DNA of 64,000 bases. Source: CAYJAY01 sp964370715 (GTDB lineage Bacteria > Bacillota > Clostridia > Oscillospirales > Ruminococcaceae). This document shows, piece by piece, positions 7,385-16,210 of the stretch (position 1 is its first letter; every line of letters starts with the position of its first letter). Both the position numbers and the translations under genes were made by a program. The DNA is taken from contig CAYJKJ010000003.1 of NCBI GenBank assembly GCA_964370715.1, forward strand, positions 1 through 64,000, given 5' to 3'. The notes under the pieces were generated by a model. That model worked only from the letters and a program-made list of their open reading frames with translations. It was not told the DNA's origin and made no database searches.

Positions 7385-9340
7385 CTAGAATATATCCTCC
7401 ATCACCGGCATCATTGATTTTAATAAATTTTTAATATCAAAACTTTGATAATATGTATCATAACGAAAGTTTTGTAGGATATCTTGGATTTCATCATACA
7501 ACTCTTTTTGTTCAAACACTAGCTTAGTTACGAATGGGCAATACCTTGTTCCAATTTGGGAAAGCATATCTTCCCTTAAATCTTCAAGCCTTTTTTCGTT
7601 TGCATAACTTCTTCCGACAACATCGGTCGCAGCGTCTATCGTGTCTGATATTGTTATGATATCAATAATCGCTTTAACGGGGGAGGCTAGGTTATCAAAA
7701 TCGTTTGGATATCCAAATTTACCGTCATAGCTTTTGTGATGCCCTAACGCAATATCGGAAAAGCAAGAAAACAATCTTGGGGAATGTTCAAACCCAAAGT
7801 TTGTAACATTATCCATCTCTATTTTATCTTCTCCATCAATGTTCAAGTTAGGCGTGTTTTTGATAAAAGATTTCGATTTTGGGCTGTGTTGTTTAATCAT
7901 GTCGAACTCTTTGTCGTTTAGTTTTCGAACATAAAAAGACACAAGATGAGTGTAGCCAATCTTTCCTATATCATGTATAAGCCCCGAAAACCAAACAAAC
8001 ATTAAAATGTCTTTTGCTTTTTTGCGAACATCCTCAACCGTTTCTATATCGGGTATATTCAACAGTTTTTCAGGATGATATTTTATCAAATATTTCGTTA
8101 TGCAAAACGCAATTTTCGAAACCATAACCGAATGCACAAAGGTCGGAGGGTGTCGGAAAACCGTCAACGTTAGCAACATTTTAACATAATTGAAGTCTTC
8201 ATATGTTCTGCGGCTACCAACCGCAAAGTTTGTTATCATCTGCGCTACATAAGACCGATTAACATCGTGGGGCATATTCATCGCAAAGTTAAAGACATCT
8301 TGTTCAATTTCTTCGCCTAGTTTTTTCTGTTGGTTTTCTGTTAAAACATCTTCCGAGACATATTGAAGATAATGGAGAAACAACGCCGACATATGCAGTT
8401 TTTTATAGATATCATCGTTGCTGTATTCTTCATCCGCTTGAAGATAGATGTTGTATAAAAAATAGACAAATTCCCCTGCACTTAGCTGGTTGTTATAATA
8501 TCTTGCGGCGTAATAAAAATAAATATGCCTTGTTTCGGAAGTAGTGTAATCGTTTGTTTGCATAAGTTTGTTTTGCATACAAAGCTCATATAATGTTTCG
8601 GATGATTTTAAAAGACGTTTTTTATATTCTTCTTTAACATCAAGACCTTTAGTTGTTCTCAAAACCGAAATCGTTGTGGAACATATATTTTCGTTTAAGT
8701 TTTGGGAAAAAGCATTCCAAGGAAAATCGGGGTCAACCTTTTTTCCGACGTTTTCCCAAAAATTATATGCTTTGTCGTATCTTCTGAAACATTCATCCAA
8801 ATCATAGTTGGCAACGCTAATATAATAATTTCCGTGGGCTCTTGCTATAATGTTTCTGGTGTCTTTGTCGAAACTTTCATATCTATTGGCAAACGCCAAC
8901 ACCTGTCTGTAGCATTCCGACATCTCTTGCCTGAACATCTCTTTTTCAAGATAAAAAAGAGCAAGACCTTTATAAAACATATTGAGTATAAACATCGGCT
9001 CGTCGCAGGTTTCTTTTGCATAAATAGTAAGAGCATTTCTTAGTTCATACGAAAGCCCTATATCTATATGTTCTTTATATCCGGAAAGCTTTGAGGCAAG
9101 CTCTTGAAATTCGGCGGCTTGCTCACGGTCGATCGAAAGGGGATCTTTTATAAAAGGAATTATATGTTGTTCGATAATATTATTTGTATCATAAATGATT
9201 TGCCGAATTTCAGCCCCTCTTTTTTCCAACAATTCTCTAGTGTTTTCTCTCGTCAATCCACTACTGTCGGAAAATTGTTTCGAGGCAAGTTCAGCAAACC
9301 GCTTTTCTAGTTCAATTAATTTTAAATAAATATCCTTCAT
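7385..9340 (-). CDS. HD-GYP-like phosphohydrolase with long helical N-terminal domain
   Basis: In the 651-residue protein, residues 1-380 are almost wholly helical with TPR-like texture and no recognised domain. Residues 395-620 carry an HD domain: an early His in FVHSVM (403), the HD pair at 456-457 in GLIHDIGKIG, a second HH at 534-535 in ALGHHKSYDG, and GYP at 543-545. A helix with D for metal binding follows (ISDTIDAATD). This is the HD-GYP signature set, so cyclic-di-GMP or related nucleotide hydrolysis is possible. No receiver or membrane segment is seen, so it is likely cytosolic. It has its own promoter (9379-9406) and AAAGG before the ATG. Confidence 0.75.
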   Translation of the reverse strand: MKDIYLKLIELEKRFAELASKQFSDSSGLTRENTRELLEKRGAEIRQIIYDTNNIIEQHIIPFIKDPLSIDREQAAEFQELASKLSGYKEHIDIGLSYELRNALTIYAKETCDEPMFILNMFYKGLALFYLEKEMFRQEMSECYRQVLAFANRYESFDKDTRNIIARAHGNYYISVANYDLDECFRRYDKAYNFWENVGKKVDPDFPWNAFSQNLNENICSTTISVLRTTKGLDVKEEYKKRLLKSSETLYELCMQNKLMQTNDYTTSETRHIYFYYAARYYNNQLSAGEFVYFLYNIYLQADEEYSNDDIYKKLHMSALFLHYLQYVSEDVLTENQQKKLGEEIEQDVFNFAMNMPHDVNRSYVAQMITNFAVGSRRTYEDFNYVKMLLTLTVFRHPPTFVHSVMVSKIAFCITKYLIKYHPEKLLNIPDIETVEDVRKKAKDILMFVWFSGLIHDIGKIGYTHLVSFYVRKLNDKEFDMIKQHSPKSKSFIKNTPNLNIDGEDKIEMDNVTNFGFEHSPRLFSCFSDIALGHHKSYDGKFGYPNDFDNLASPVKAIIDIITISDTIDAATDVVGRSYANEKRLEDLREDMLSQIGTRYCPFVTKLVFEQKELYDEIQDILQNFRYDTYYQSFDIKNLLKSMMPVMEDIF

Positions 9341-9378
9341 ACTACCTTTTAACTGGATAAATTATTAGATACATAATA

Positions 9379-9406
9379 ATTATATCACAAACTTTTCGCT
9401 ATGCAA
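9379..9406 (-). promoter_or_regulatory. Promoter of the HD-GYP-like gene
   Basis: On the minus strand TTGCAT (9401-9406) and TATAAT (9379-9384) are spaced by 16 bp, with a TG just upstream of the -10 region. It lies in the 73-bp gap after pepF, so the HD gene can be expressed separately from the opp-pepF cluster. Confidence 0.65.
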
Positions 9407-9413
9407 ACATACT

Positions 9414-11099
9414 TTATACCGGGTTTTGTTCTATCCAATTTGCGAGCAACTCAACTGTAGATTTTAAAACACCCTCTTTAAATGGCGAATTCAAATCAAC
9501 CTCTTTTAACAAATCTACAAAATTTTTGCTACTGCCAAACTGCACCAATTTAAAATAAACATCCAGAGCATTTTGCTCATTTTCTAGATGCAACATAAAT
9601 ATTTGAAGCGCAACAATCTGTGCTAGCGCATAATCAATATAATAAAAAGGCGTTTTATATATATGTGTTTGGCGTTGCCAACCCGCTCCGTCGCTATAGA
9701 ACGGAATATCGGAATTATCAAGGTGTGGACGATATTTTTTTTCGATATCTCTCCAAGCCTCATCCCTTTGTTTTGGGGAAAGCGTTGGGTTTTCATATAT
9801 ATATTCTTGAAACTCATCAACTTGGCAAGCGTAAGGAATAAACAAAATCGCTTCTTCCGCCAAAAACACTTGATATTTTTTTGCATCTTGTTCAAAAAAA
9901 AGATGATACCACGGGCTAGCTAAAAACTCCATCGCCATAGAATGTATCTCGGCTATATCGAATGAATAATGTATATATGTTTTTTTTGCTTCATGTTCCG
10001 ATATATATTTTGCAAACGCATGCCCAAATTCATGCGTCATAACCTTAATATCGCTGTTAGTGTCGTTGAAGTTCGCAAATATATATGGTTTTTTATACAC
10101 CTTTAACGACCCACAAAATCCACCGGGAGATTTCCCAAACCTTGACTCAACGTCATAAAACCCGCTGTCTACAAGATCGTTGTAGTATTTATCTGTTTTG
10201 GGCGACATCTCTTTATACATTGTTTTTGCCCTCTGTATAATCTCGTCTCCAAAAATTTTAGGTTTCGGCGAACCGTCTTTAAACGGAACCGCCATATCAT
10301 AAATTTTTATATCTTCAATATCAAGTCGTTTTTTTCTGTTTTCTATAATGCCATTAGCTAGCGGAACAACATCTTCTACAACCTGTTGTCTGAAAATATT
10401 AACATCATTTTTGTCGTAACAATTCCGATATCTTTTAATATATCCCAATTCAACATAGTTTTCAAACCCCATCTTTTTCGCTTGTTCAGTTCTATTTTTA
10501 ACAAGCCTGTCGAATATATCATCCAGTTCAGCTTTAATGCTTAGATAACAGTTGCCCTCAACAACAAAAGCTCGTTTTCTTGTTTCTCGGTCTAGGTTTT
10601 CTCTATTTTTAATAAGCTTGGATATCGTTGTCGTTTCGCCCTCAAACTCAACTTTAAGGTTAGCGAGCAACTGGTTATATTCCATAACAAGTTGCTTTTC
10701 TTGTTGAACTTCCACTAACGTTTTTTCCGAATTGGATTTTTTGTTTAATCGATAATTATCAAAAGCGGTTGCGCCAATCATCTCTTTAAGTTGATCGCTA
10801 AACTCGCTATCGATAAGAAACGTCTCCATTTTTTGATACAGAAGTTCAAATTCGATAAATTGTTTTTGTAACAACTTCTGTTCAGCCGCATAAAACTCAT
10901 CGTTCATATCGTTATACGAGATAATCCTCACATAAACATAGCTCGTAACAAATTCATTTGTGGTTTCTTCTATCTTTTCGAACAGTTTAAACACCTCATA
11001 TGCAGACTTTGCGTTTTTCATCTGTTCCAAATTTTGTTCGACTTGTTTCATCATCGTTTCAAAATCTATTCTTTTGTATTCAATTTCAGAAAATTTCAT
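9414..11099 (-). CDS. pepF: M3 family oligoendopeptidase (PepF-like)
   Basis: The 561-residue zinc metallopeptidase is of the M3B oligoendopeptidase type. The HEXXH motif appears as MTHEFGHAFAKY at about residue 355, and the third ligand region follows about 25 residues later (HYSFDIAEIHSMAMEFL). There is no signal peptide, so it acts in the cytoplasm on oligopeptides. The ATG at 11097-11099 is preferred because AAAGG lies about 8 bp upstream; a TTG five codons earlier lacks a site. It is the last gene of the opp cluster, which makes physiological sense: imported peptides are cut by this enzyme. Confidence 0.9.
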   Translation of the reverse strand: MKFSEIEYKRIDFETMMKQVEQNLEQMKNAKSAYEVFKLFEKIEETTNEFVTSYVYVRIISYNDMNDEFYAAEQKLLQKQFIEFELLYQKMETFLIDSEFSDQLKEMIGATAFDNYRLNKKSNSEKTLVEVQQEKQLVMEYNQLLANLKVEFEGETTTISKLIKNRENLDRETRKRAFVVEGNCYLSIKAELDDIFDRLVKNRTEQAKKMGFENYVELGYIKRYRNCYDKNDVNIFRQQVVEDVVPLANGIIENRKKRLDIEDIKIYDMAVPFKDGSPKPKIFGDEIIQRAKTMYKEMSPKTDKYYNDLVDSGFYDVESRFGKSPGGFCGSLKVYKKPYIFANFNDTNSDIKVMTHEFGHAFAKYISEHEAKKTYIHYSFDIAEIHSMAMEFLASPWYHLFFEQDAKKYQVFLAEEAILFIPYACQVDEFQEYIYENPTLSPKQRDEAWRDIEKKYRPHLDNSDIPFYSDGAGWQRQTHIYKTPFYYIDYALAQIVALQIFMLHLENEQNALDVYFKLVQFGSSKNFVDLLKEVDLNSPFKEGVLKSTVELLANWIEQNPV

Positions 11100-11117
11100 A
11101 TATAAACCTTTCAATTT

Positions 11118-11315
11118 TTAAGCGCCAAAAATATATGCTATGCCGACAAGCAAAGCTGTGATTATTATAATCAACGGTCCAAACGTTATAAATGCTGCGA
11201 TAAACATTGCTAAAAGATCTCCTTTTTCAAGCTCGAGACTTTCATAATGTTGTTCAAGCTGTTTTTTGCTTTTTTGATTTTTTTTAATGTTTTGTAAACC
11301 GCTAAAAAAAGACAT
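11118..11315 (-). CDS. Small single-pass membrane protein in the opp cluster
   Basis: The product has 65 residues: a lysine-rich cytoplasmic N-terminus (residues 1-33, NIKKNQKSKKQ) and one or two tightly packed hydrophobic stretches at about residues 35-64. I do not recognise a family. It lies 11 bp after oppF and 18 bp before pepF on the same strand, so it is co-transcribed with the peptide importer. It could be a small accessory subunit, but only position supports this. Confidence 0.55.
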   Translation of the reverse strand: MSFFSGLQNIKKNQKSKKQLEQHYESLELEKGDLLAMFIAAFITFGPLIIIITALLVGIAYIFGA

Positions 11316-11326
11316 AGATGTTCCTT

Positions 11327-12322
11327 TTATTCGTTAATAGGATGGTGGCAGGCGACAAAATGACGATCCTCTCGCTCAACAAAAATCGGTCGCTCCGTCT
11401 CGCAAAGCTCGGTTTTGTATCTACACCTCGGGTTAAAGCTGCAACCTTTTGGAGGATCAATCGGGCTTGGAACATCCCCCTCAATTATTCTGCGCTTTCC
11501 TCTTTGTTCATTGTCGTTATCTATCGTTGGAACTGCATTTAAAAGAGCCTTGGTGTATGGATGGAGCGGTTTTTCAAAAAGCGTTTCGGTGTCGGCTAGC
11601 TCTATAATCCTCCCTAGATACATAACCGCAATTCTATTTGAAATAAACCTTATGACGTTTAAGTTATGCGATATAAAAAGGTAGGTCAAGTTGTTTTTTT
11701 GTTTTAAATCCAACAACAAGTTTATAATTTGGGACTGGATAGAAACATCAAGGGTCGAAACACATTCATCACACACTATAAATTTGGGGTTCAACGCAAG
11801 CGCTCTCGCTATTCCTATTCGTTGACGCTGTCCGCCGGAAAATTCATGGGGATATCGGTTATACATAAATGGCTGCAACCCGCATTTTTCCATTATGTCG
11901 ATGGTATACCGTTCCAATGCTTTGTCGTTTTTGTTAAACATCCCGTGGGCGACAACCGCTTCCGAAACAAGCTTTCCTACCGTCAATCTTGGGTTAAGGG
12001 AGGAATATGGATCTTGGAAAACTATCTGTAGTTGTTGCCTGAGTTTTCGCATCTCGTTTGCCGATTTGTCGCAAAGATTTTCCCCTTGAAACAAAACCTT
12101 CCCCGATGTCGGTTTATCCAGTTGGAGAAGGGATTTTCCAAGCGTCGATTTGCCCGAACCCGATTCGCCAACTAGCCCCAACGTTTCGTTTTCATAGATA
12201 TCAATCGACACCCCGTCAACCGCTTTAACAAACTTTTTTTGCTTTTTGAATTCAAAACTTTTTTTAAGCGGAAAATATTTTTTAACGTCTTCAAGCTTTA
12301 TTAGTATCTTGTTTTCAGCCAT
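11327..12322 (-). CDS. oppF: Oligopeptide ABC transporter ATP-binding protein OppF
   Basis: The 331-residue ATPase has a Walker A in GESGSGKSTLGKS, the signature FSGGQRQRIGIARAL and a Walker B ending FIVCDECVSTLD, with C in place of the usual P of DEP. The C-terminal oligopeptide-transporter domain with its cysteine cluster (GCSFNPRCRYKTELCE) follows; in relatives such a cluster binds an iron-sulfur cluster. It pairs with OppD to drive peptide uptake. It overlaps oppD by 8 bp. Confidence 0.93.
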   Translation of the reverse strand: MAENKILIKLEDVKKYFPLKKSFEFKKQKKFVKAVDGVSIDIYENETLGLVGESGSGKSTLGKSLLQLDKPTSGKVLFQGENLCDKSANEMRKLRQQLQIVFQDPYSSLNPRLTVGKLVSEAVVAHGMFNKNDKALERYTIDIMEKCGLQPFMYNRYPHEFSGGQRQRIGIARALALNPKFIVCDECVSTLDVSIQSQIINLLLDLKQKNNLTYLFISHNLNVIRFISNRIAVMYLGRIIELADTETLFEKPLHPYTKALLNAVPTIDNDNEQRGKRRIIEGDVPSPIDPPKGCSFNPRCRYKTELCETERPIFVEREDRHFVACHHPINE

Positions 12323-13307
12323 CGTTACCCCTTTCTATTCCGGGATAGAAACACCTAACGCTTTGGAACTCATCAACCTTTAATAGTTCGGGTTGCAAAG
12401 TCTTGCATTTTTCCGTTGCAAATTCACACCTTGGCGAAAACTTGCAACCTTTTGGTAGTTGGTATGGAAGAGGAACGCTCCCTTCGATAACGGTCAACCG
12501 TTCCGCTGTTCTTGCGGTGTTTCCCGGCATACTTCTTAAAAGCGCATCGGTGTATGGATGTGAGAACTTTTTTTGCTTTTCGTAGATATATCTTTTTGGT
12601 GCAAGTTCAACCACCTGTCCGCAGTATAAAACCGCAACATCATCCGCTATCTCATTGATAACGCCAAGATCATGAGTTATAAACATAATCGCCGTCTTTT
12701 GTCTTTGTTTTATTTCATCTAAAAGATATAGTATCTGCGCCGCAATCGTAACGTCAAGCGCCGTCGTCGGCTCGTCTGCTATTAGAAGTTTTGGATTTCC
12801 GGCAAGCGCAGTCGCAATCATAACCCTTTGGCGCATCCCCCCCGAAAGTTCATGCGGATAGCATTTTGCCATCTGTTCGGGGTTTGGAATTTTAACCGAG
12901 CTTAACATCTCGATAACCTTTTTCTTTGCCTCTTTTTTGTTTAACCCTTGATGAACGATAAAAGGTTCTGCTATCTGTCGTTCTATCGTGAACACAGGGT
13001 TAAGGCTTGTCATAGGTTCTTGAAATATCATCGAGATTAAATTTCCGCGAATGTTTCTCATGGCTTTTTCATCTAGTTTTGCTATATCTTGACCATCAAA
13101 GATGATCTCGCCTTCGGCTATTGTTTGGTTTTTTTCAAACAACTTTAAAACGCTCATAGCCGTTTGGCTTTTCCCCGAACCCGATTCGCCGATAACCCCG
13201 AGAGTTTTTCCCTCTTCGATGGATAGCGAAACGCCGTTAACCGCTTTGACTGTTCCTCTTTTTGTTTCAAAATATGTATGAAGATTTTTAATTTCAAGTA
13301 TGTTCAA
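12315..13307 (-). CDS. oppD: Oligopeptide ABC transporter ATP-binding protein OppD
   Basis: The 330-residue ATPase has a Walker A in GESGSGKSQTAMS, the signature LSGGMRQRVMIATAL and Walker B LLIADEPTTALD. The C-terminal oligopeptide domain has the cysteine-rich stretch GCKFSPRCEFATEKC. The start is TTG at 13305-13307 with GGAGAG about 10 bp upstream, giving MNILEIKNL. It lies 12 bp after oppC and overlaps oppF by 8 bp, so all the subunits are in one operon. Confidence 0.93.
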   Translation of the reverse strand: MNILEIKNLHTYFETKRGTVKAVNGVSLSIEEGKTLGVIGESGSGKSQTAMSVLKLFEKNQTIAEGEIIFDGQDIAKLDEKAMRNIRGNLISMIFQEPMTSLNPVFTIERQIAEPFIVHQGLNKKEAKKKVIEMLSSVKIPNPEQMAKCYPHELSGGMRQRVMIATALAGNPKLLIADEPTTALDVTIAAQILYLLDEIKQRQKTAIMFITHDLGVINEIADDVAVLYCGQVVELAPKRYIYEKQKKFSHPYTDALLRSMPGNTARTAERLTVIEGSVPLPYQLPKGCKFSPRCEFATEKCKTLQPELLKVDEFQSVRCFYPGIERGNDG

Positions 13308-13319
13308 TTCGCTTCTCTC

Positions 13320-15203
13320 CTATCGGTCGTTTGATCGAGGATCCATAGCTTCCCTTAATCCATCCCCCATCATGTTGACGCTAAGCGCTGTCAGAATAAC
13401 AAACACGGCGGGGATTATAAAGCGCCACCAATAAAACTCGATAACCGCTATATCTTGTGCCGACGTTAGCATATTCCCCCAAGACGGCACCGGTTCAACA
13501 ACGCCAAACCCGATAAACGAAAGCGCCGCTTCCGAAAGCAAAGAGCTTGCATATGAAAGAGTTATGTTAACTATGACAAGGTTGAATATGTTGGGCAAAA
13601 TATGTCGCCACATTATTGCGTTTCCTCGAAGCCCCAATGCACGAGCCGCCATTACAAAATCTTTTTCTCGTTCAATTAAAAGCTGGGCTCGAATAAGCCT
13701 CGCCAGCGACATCCACCCTAGAAGACCCAAAATGATCATTATTAGATATATCTTTTGCTGTTGCGAAATAGAATAACCAACGATATACGAAACGGTTATA
13801 GCTATAGGAAAAAACGGAATAGCGGAAAAAACATCGGTTATTCGCATCAAAATGCTATCAACAACGCCGGAAAAATATCCCGACATTAACCCGACAAACA
13901 ATGCAATAGCGGTCGATATAGCAACGGCTATCGCTCCAACCGTCAACGAAATTCTTCCGCCATGAACTATCCTTGAAAATATATCTCTACCAAATTGGTC
14001 GGTTCCAAACAAAAACCCTTCGTTCCCAAAAGCCGTTATATCTTTGTTTTGATCAACCGCATAAAATTGATAGTAGTTAGCAAAAACATTTGAAACGTTT
14101 TCGGCTTTGTTTGGTATATCTAGTTGGTTATATGTGTTGTTGCCGTAAATATACAGCTTTCCGCTATCGGTTAGAACAACAAAGTTTTTATATCCCGAAA
14201 ATATCTTTGAAACATTCTCGTCTATAAAAGGAATGTTTAATAGACTATCTTGCGAACTTCCCCATGTGTGTAGTTTTCCAGTATCATCAAGAGCCAGCAC
14301 ATTTCGATTAGTTGCAACAACATCGACGATGTTAACGCTTTTATCATTAAGCTCTGTTGGAACCAAAAGCGAAAACTCGCTCCCCTTTTCCCCTATAATT
14401 TCAACCGTTCCGTCATCAAGAACCAACGCAACGTTGTTGTCTGCCGCCGCAAAAGCTTTTATTCTCCCTCTGAAATCCGACGGGATAAGAATCGTTGTTT
14501 CGGCGCTGTTGCTTCCATATATATATAAATTCCCATCGCTTCCCAAAATCCCTGTCCACTGTGACAACGCTTTTATATCAACTATGTCGGTTTCGAAATC
14601 TTTAAAAACAGACGCTATATTTTGCGGAACATCGGTTTGTCCGTTTCCGTTATAGCCCCAAGAATAGAAATTCCCCTCGCTGTCTACCGCTACAATGTGG
14701 TTTCCTCCGCACGCTATGTCAACGATATCGCTTTGCACAACCTCTAAAGGAACGTCAAAGATATATGTAGACACATTTTTTTGTTGCTTGTTTGGTTCGG
14801 TTCCCCACAAAAAAAACTCACCATCGTTTGTAATAGCAGCGCTAAAAGAAATCCCGGAGGAAATTTTTTTAATTTGAGAGGGTGAAAGCTGTTTTGGTAT
14901 ATCGAGATAGTTTGTTCCGGGTCGTATGTTTGCGTGGGTGAGTTCGGTGTAGTTTTGGTCGATTGGTAGCAAAACAGAGCCGGCAAAACACAAAATAAAC
15001 ACCGACACAAAAATAACTGTGCCGATTACCGCAGATGTATTTTTAAAAAACTTTTCGCTCGTTATCCTCAACGGAGTTTTTAAAGTTTCTTTCTCTAAAT
15101 TTGAACCTTCAAAACTTCTACCCCAAAAAATCCGTTTTGCAAAATTAGACAGAACGGACAAAAAATTTTTTATTAAGTTTTGATTGTTATTTTTATCAGG
15201 CAT
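13320..15203 (-). CDS. oppC: OppC-type permease with an inserted RCC1-like seven-repeat propeller
   Basis: OppC permeases are normally about 300-350 residues; this one has 627. Residues 1-57 are a cytoplasmic extension and residues 58-79 are the first membrane helix. From about residue 112 to 398 there is an inserted domain of seven repeats of about 40 residues. Each repeat has the pattern VxAxDxxGxLYxWG followed by a turn and a VP/IP ending (WG or its variant at 133-134, 182-183, 229-230, 270-271, 314-315, 353-354 and 392-393). This is the RCC1 repeat style, and seven repeats would close a propeller. OppC resumes at FGTDQFGRDIFSR (399-411), with the permease EAA loop at about 519-540 (AARALGLRGNAIMWRHILPN) and the usual helices. 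The insert sits in the first external loop, so it should face the outside near the substrate-binding protein. Confidence 0.85.
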   Translation of the reverse strand: MPDKNNNQNLIKNFLSVLSNFAKRIFWGRSFEGSNLEKETLKTPLRITSEKFFKNTSAVIGTVIFVSVFILCFAGSVLLPIDQNYTELTHANIRPGTNYLDIPKQLSPSQIKKISSGISFSAAITNDGEFFLWGTEPNKQQKNVSTYIFDVPLEVVQSDIVDIACGGNHIVAVDSEGNFYSWGYNGNGQTDVPQNIASVFKDFETDIVDIKALSQWTGILGSDGNLYIYGSNSAETTILIPSDFRGRIKAFAAADNNVALVLDDGTVEIIGEKGSEFSLLVPTELNDKSVNIVDVVATNRNVLALDDTGKLHTWGSSQDSLLNIPFIDENVSKIFSGYKNFVVLTDSGKLYIYGNNTYNQLDIPNKAENVSNVFANYYQFYAVDQNKDITAFGNEGFLFGTDQFGRDIFSRIVHGGRISLTVGAIAVAISTAIALFVGLMSGYFSGVVDSILMRITDVFSAIPFFPIAITVSYIVGYSISQQQKIYLIMIILGLLGWMSLARLIRAQLLIEREKDFVMAARALGLRGNAIMWRHILPNIFNLVIVNITLSYASSLLSEAALSFIGFGVVEPVPSWGNMLTSAQDIAVIEFYWWRFIIPAVFVILTALSVNMMGDGLREAMDPRSNDR

Positions 15204-15217
15204 TTAAAACAACCCAA

Positions 15218-16189
15218 TCATTTAAGTTTTATTCTAGGGTCGACAACTGTATAAACGATGTCAGCAACAACAACCGCAACAAGATTTATAACCGCATAAA
15301 AAAGATTAAGCGTTATAATCAACTGGTTGTCTCGGTTGAAGATAGCCGATATCATAAGCGATCCGATTCCGTTGTACCTAAAGACGCTTTCGATTATAAC
15401 CGAACCCGCAAAAAGCGAAAACAGCGTCGCAACTATTATATAGGATATCGGTATTAATGCATTTCTGAACGCATGGGAATAGATGACTATTTTTTGCGAA
15501 AGCCCTTTTGCTCTTGCCGTTCTTATATAGTCTTGGCTCAAAGCATCTATCATGGCGTTTCGAACATACTTTATCGCTCCGGCAAGGCTAATTATCGTGA
15601 GAGTGAGTGTTGGCAAAACAAGCGTTTTAACCCATTCAACCACAAGCTCGCCTCCGCTCAAAACAGAGCTGTTCGGCATCCCCCCCATAGGAAACCAGCC
15701 GAGGTTTACGGCAAAGATATAAATCAACAATATCGCTACAAAAAACGACGGGGTTGAATATGTTATAAGAGAAAAAATCTGCCACCCATTATCAAAAAGC
15801 GACATTTTTTTTGTGGCGCATATAATGCCCACCGGTATTGCAATAAAAAGATAAAGGAAATTCACCACAAGATTTAGCATCATGGTGTTTCGCAAAGGTT
15901 GCGCTATGACCATGCTAACCGGCCGATTATATTGATTTGAATATCCAAAATCTCCGCTGAAAATTCCGCTAATCCAAGAAAAATATTGGACTATAATGTT
16001 ATCATTAAGCCCCAAATTTTCCTTCATTGCTTGATACGATGCCTCGTATTGTTCCGGCGAAAGATCCTGTGGCAACATCAAAGCAACAGGGTCGCCGGGC
16101 ATCGTTTTGACTACCGCAAAAAGCAGTATAGAAACCAAAACGATGACAGGTATGAGTATTAATATGCGTTTTAATATATACCTTGCCAC
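15218..16189 (-). CDS. oppB: Oligopeptide ABC transporter permease OppB
   Basis: The 323-residue integral membrane protein has the OppB/DppB N-terminus (a helix followed by VKTMPGDPVALM) and about six membrane segments. The EAA loop RTARAKGLSQKIVIYSHAFRN is near residues 224-244, and it ends DIVYTVVDPRIKLK, all typical for the family. It forms the membrane channel with OppC. It is 14 bp upstream of oppC and 21 bp downstream of oppA on the same strand. Confidence 0.94.
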   Translation of the reverse strand: MARYILKRILILIPVIVLVSILLFAVVKTMPGDPVALMLPQDLSPEQYEASYQAMKENLGLNDNIIVQYFSWISGIFSGDFGYSNQYNRPVSMVIAQPLRNTMMLNLVVNFLYLFIAIPVGIICATKKMSLFDNGWQIFSLITYSTPSFFVAILLIYIFAVNLGWFPMGGMPNSSVLSGGELVVEWVKTLVLPTLTLTIISLAGAIKYVRNAMIDALSQDYIRTARAKGLSQKIVIYSHAFRNALIPISYIIVATLFSLFAGSVIIESVFRYNGIGSLMISAIFNRDNQLIITLNLFYAVINLVAVVVADIVYTVVDPRIKLK

Positions 16190-16210
16190 GGCTCCCCCTA
16201 TTAATTTTAA

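Noticed and set aside
14010..14870. Two separate genes misjoined (a secreted RCC1 protein and a permease)
   Set aside because: The frame is continuous without internal stop, and both halves of OppC flank the insert in order; kept as one gene, with a read-mapping check suggested.
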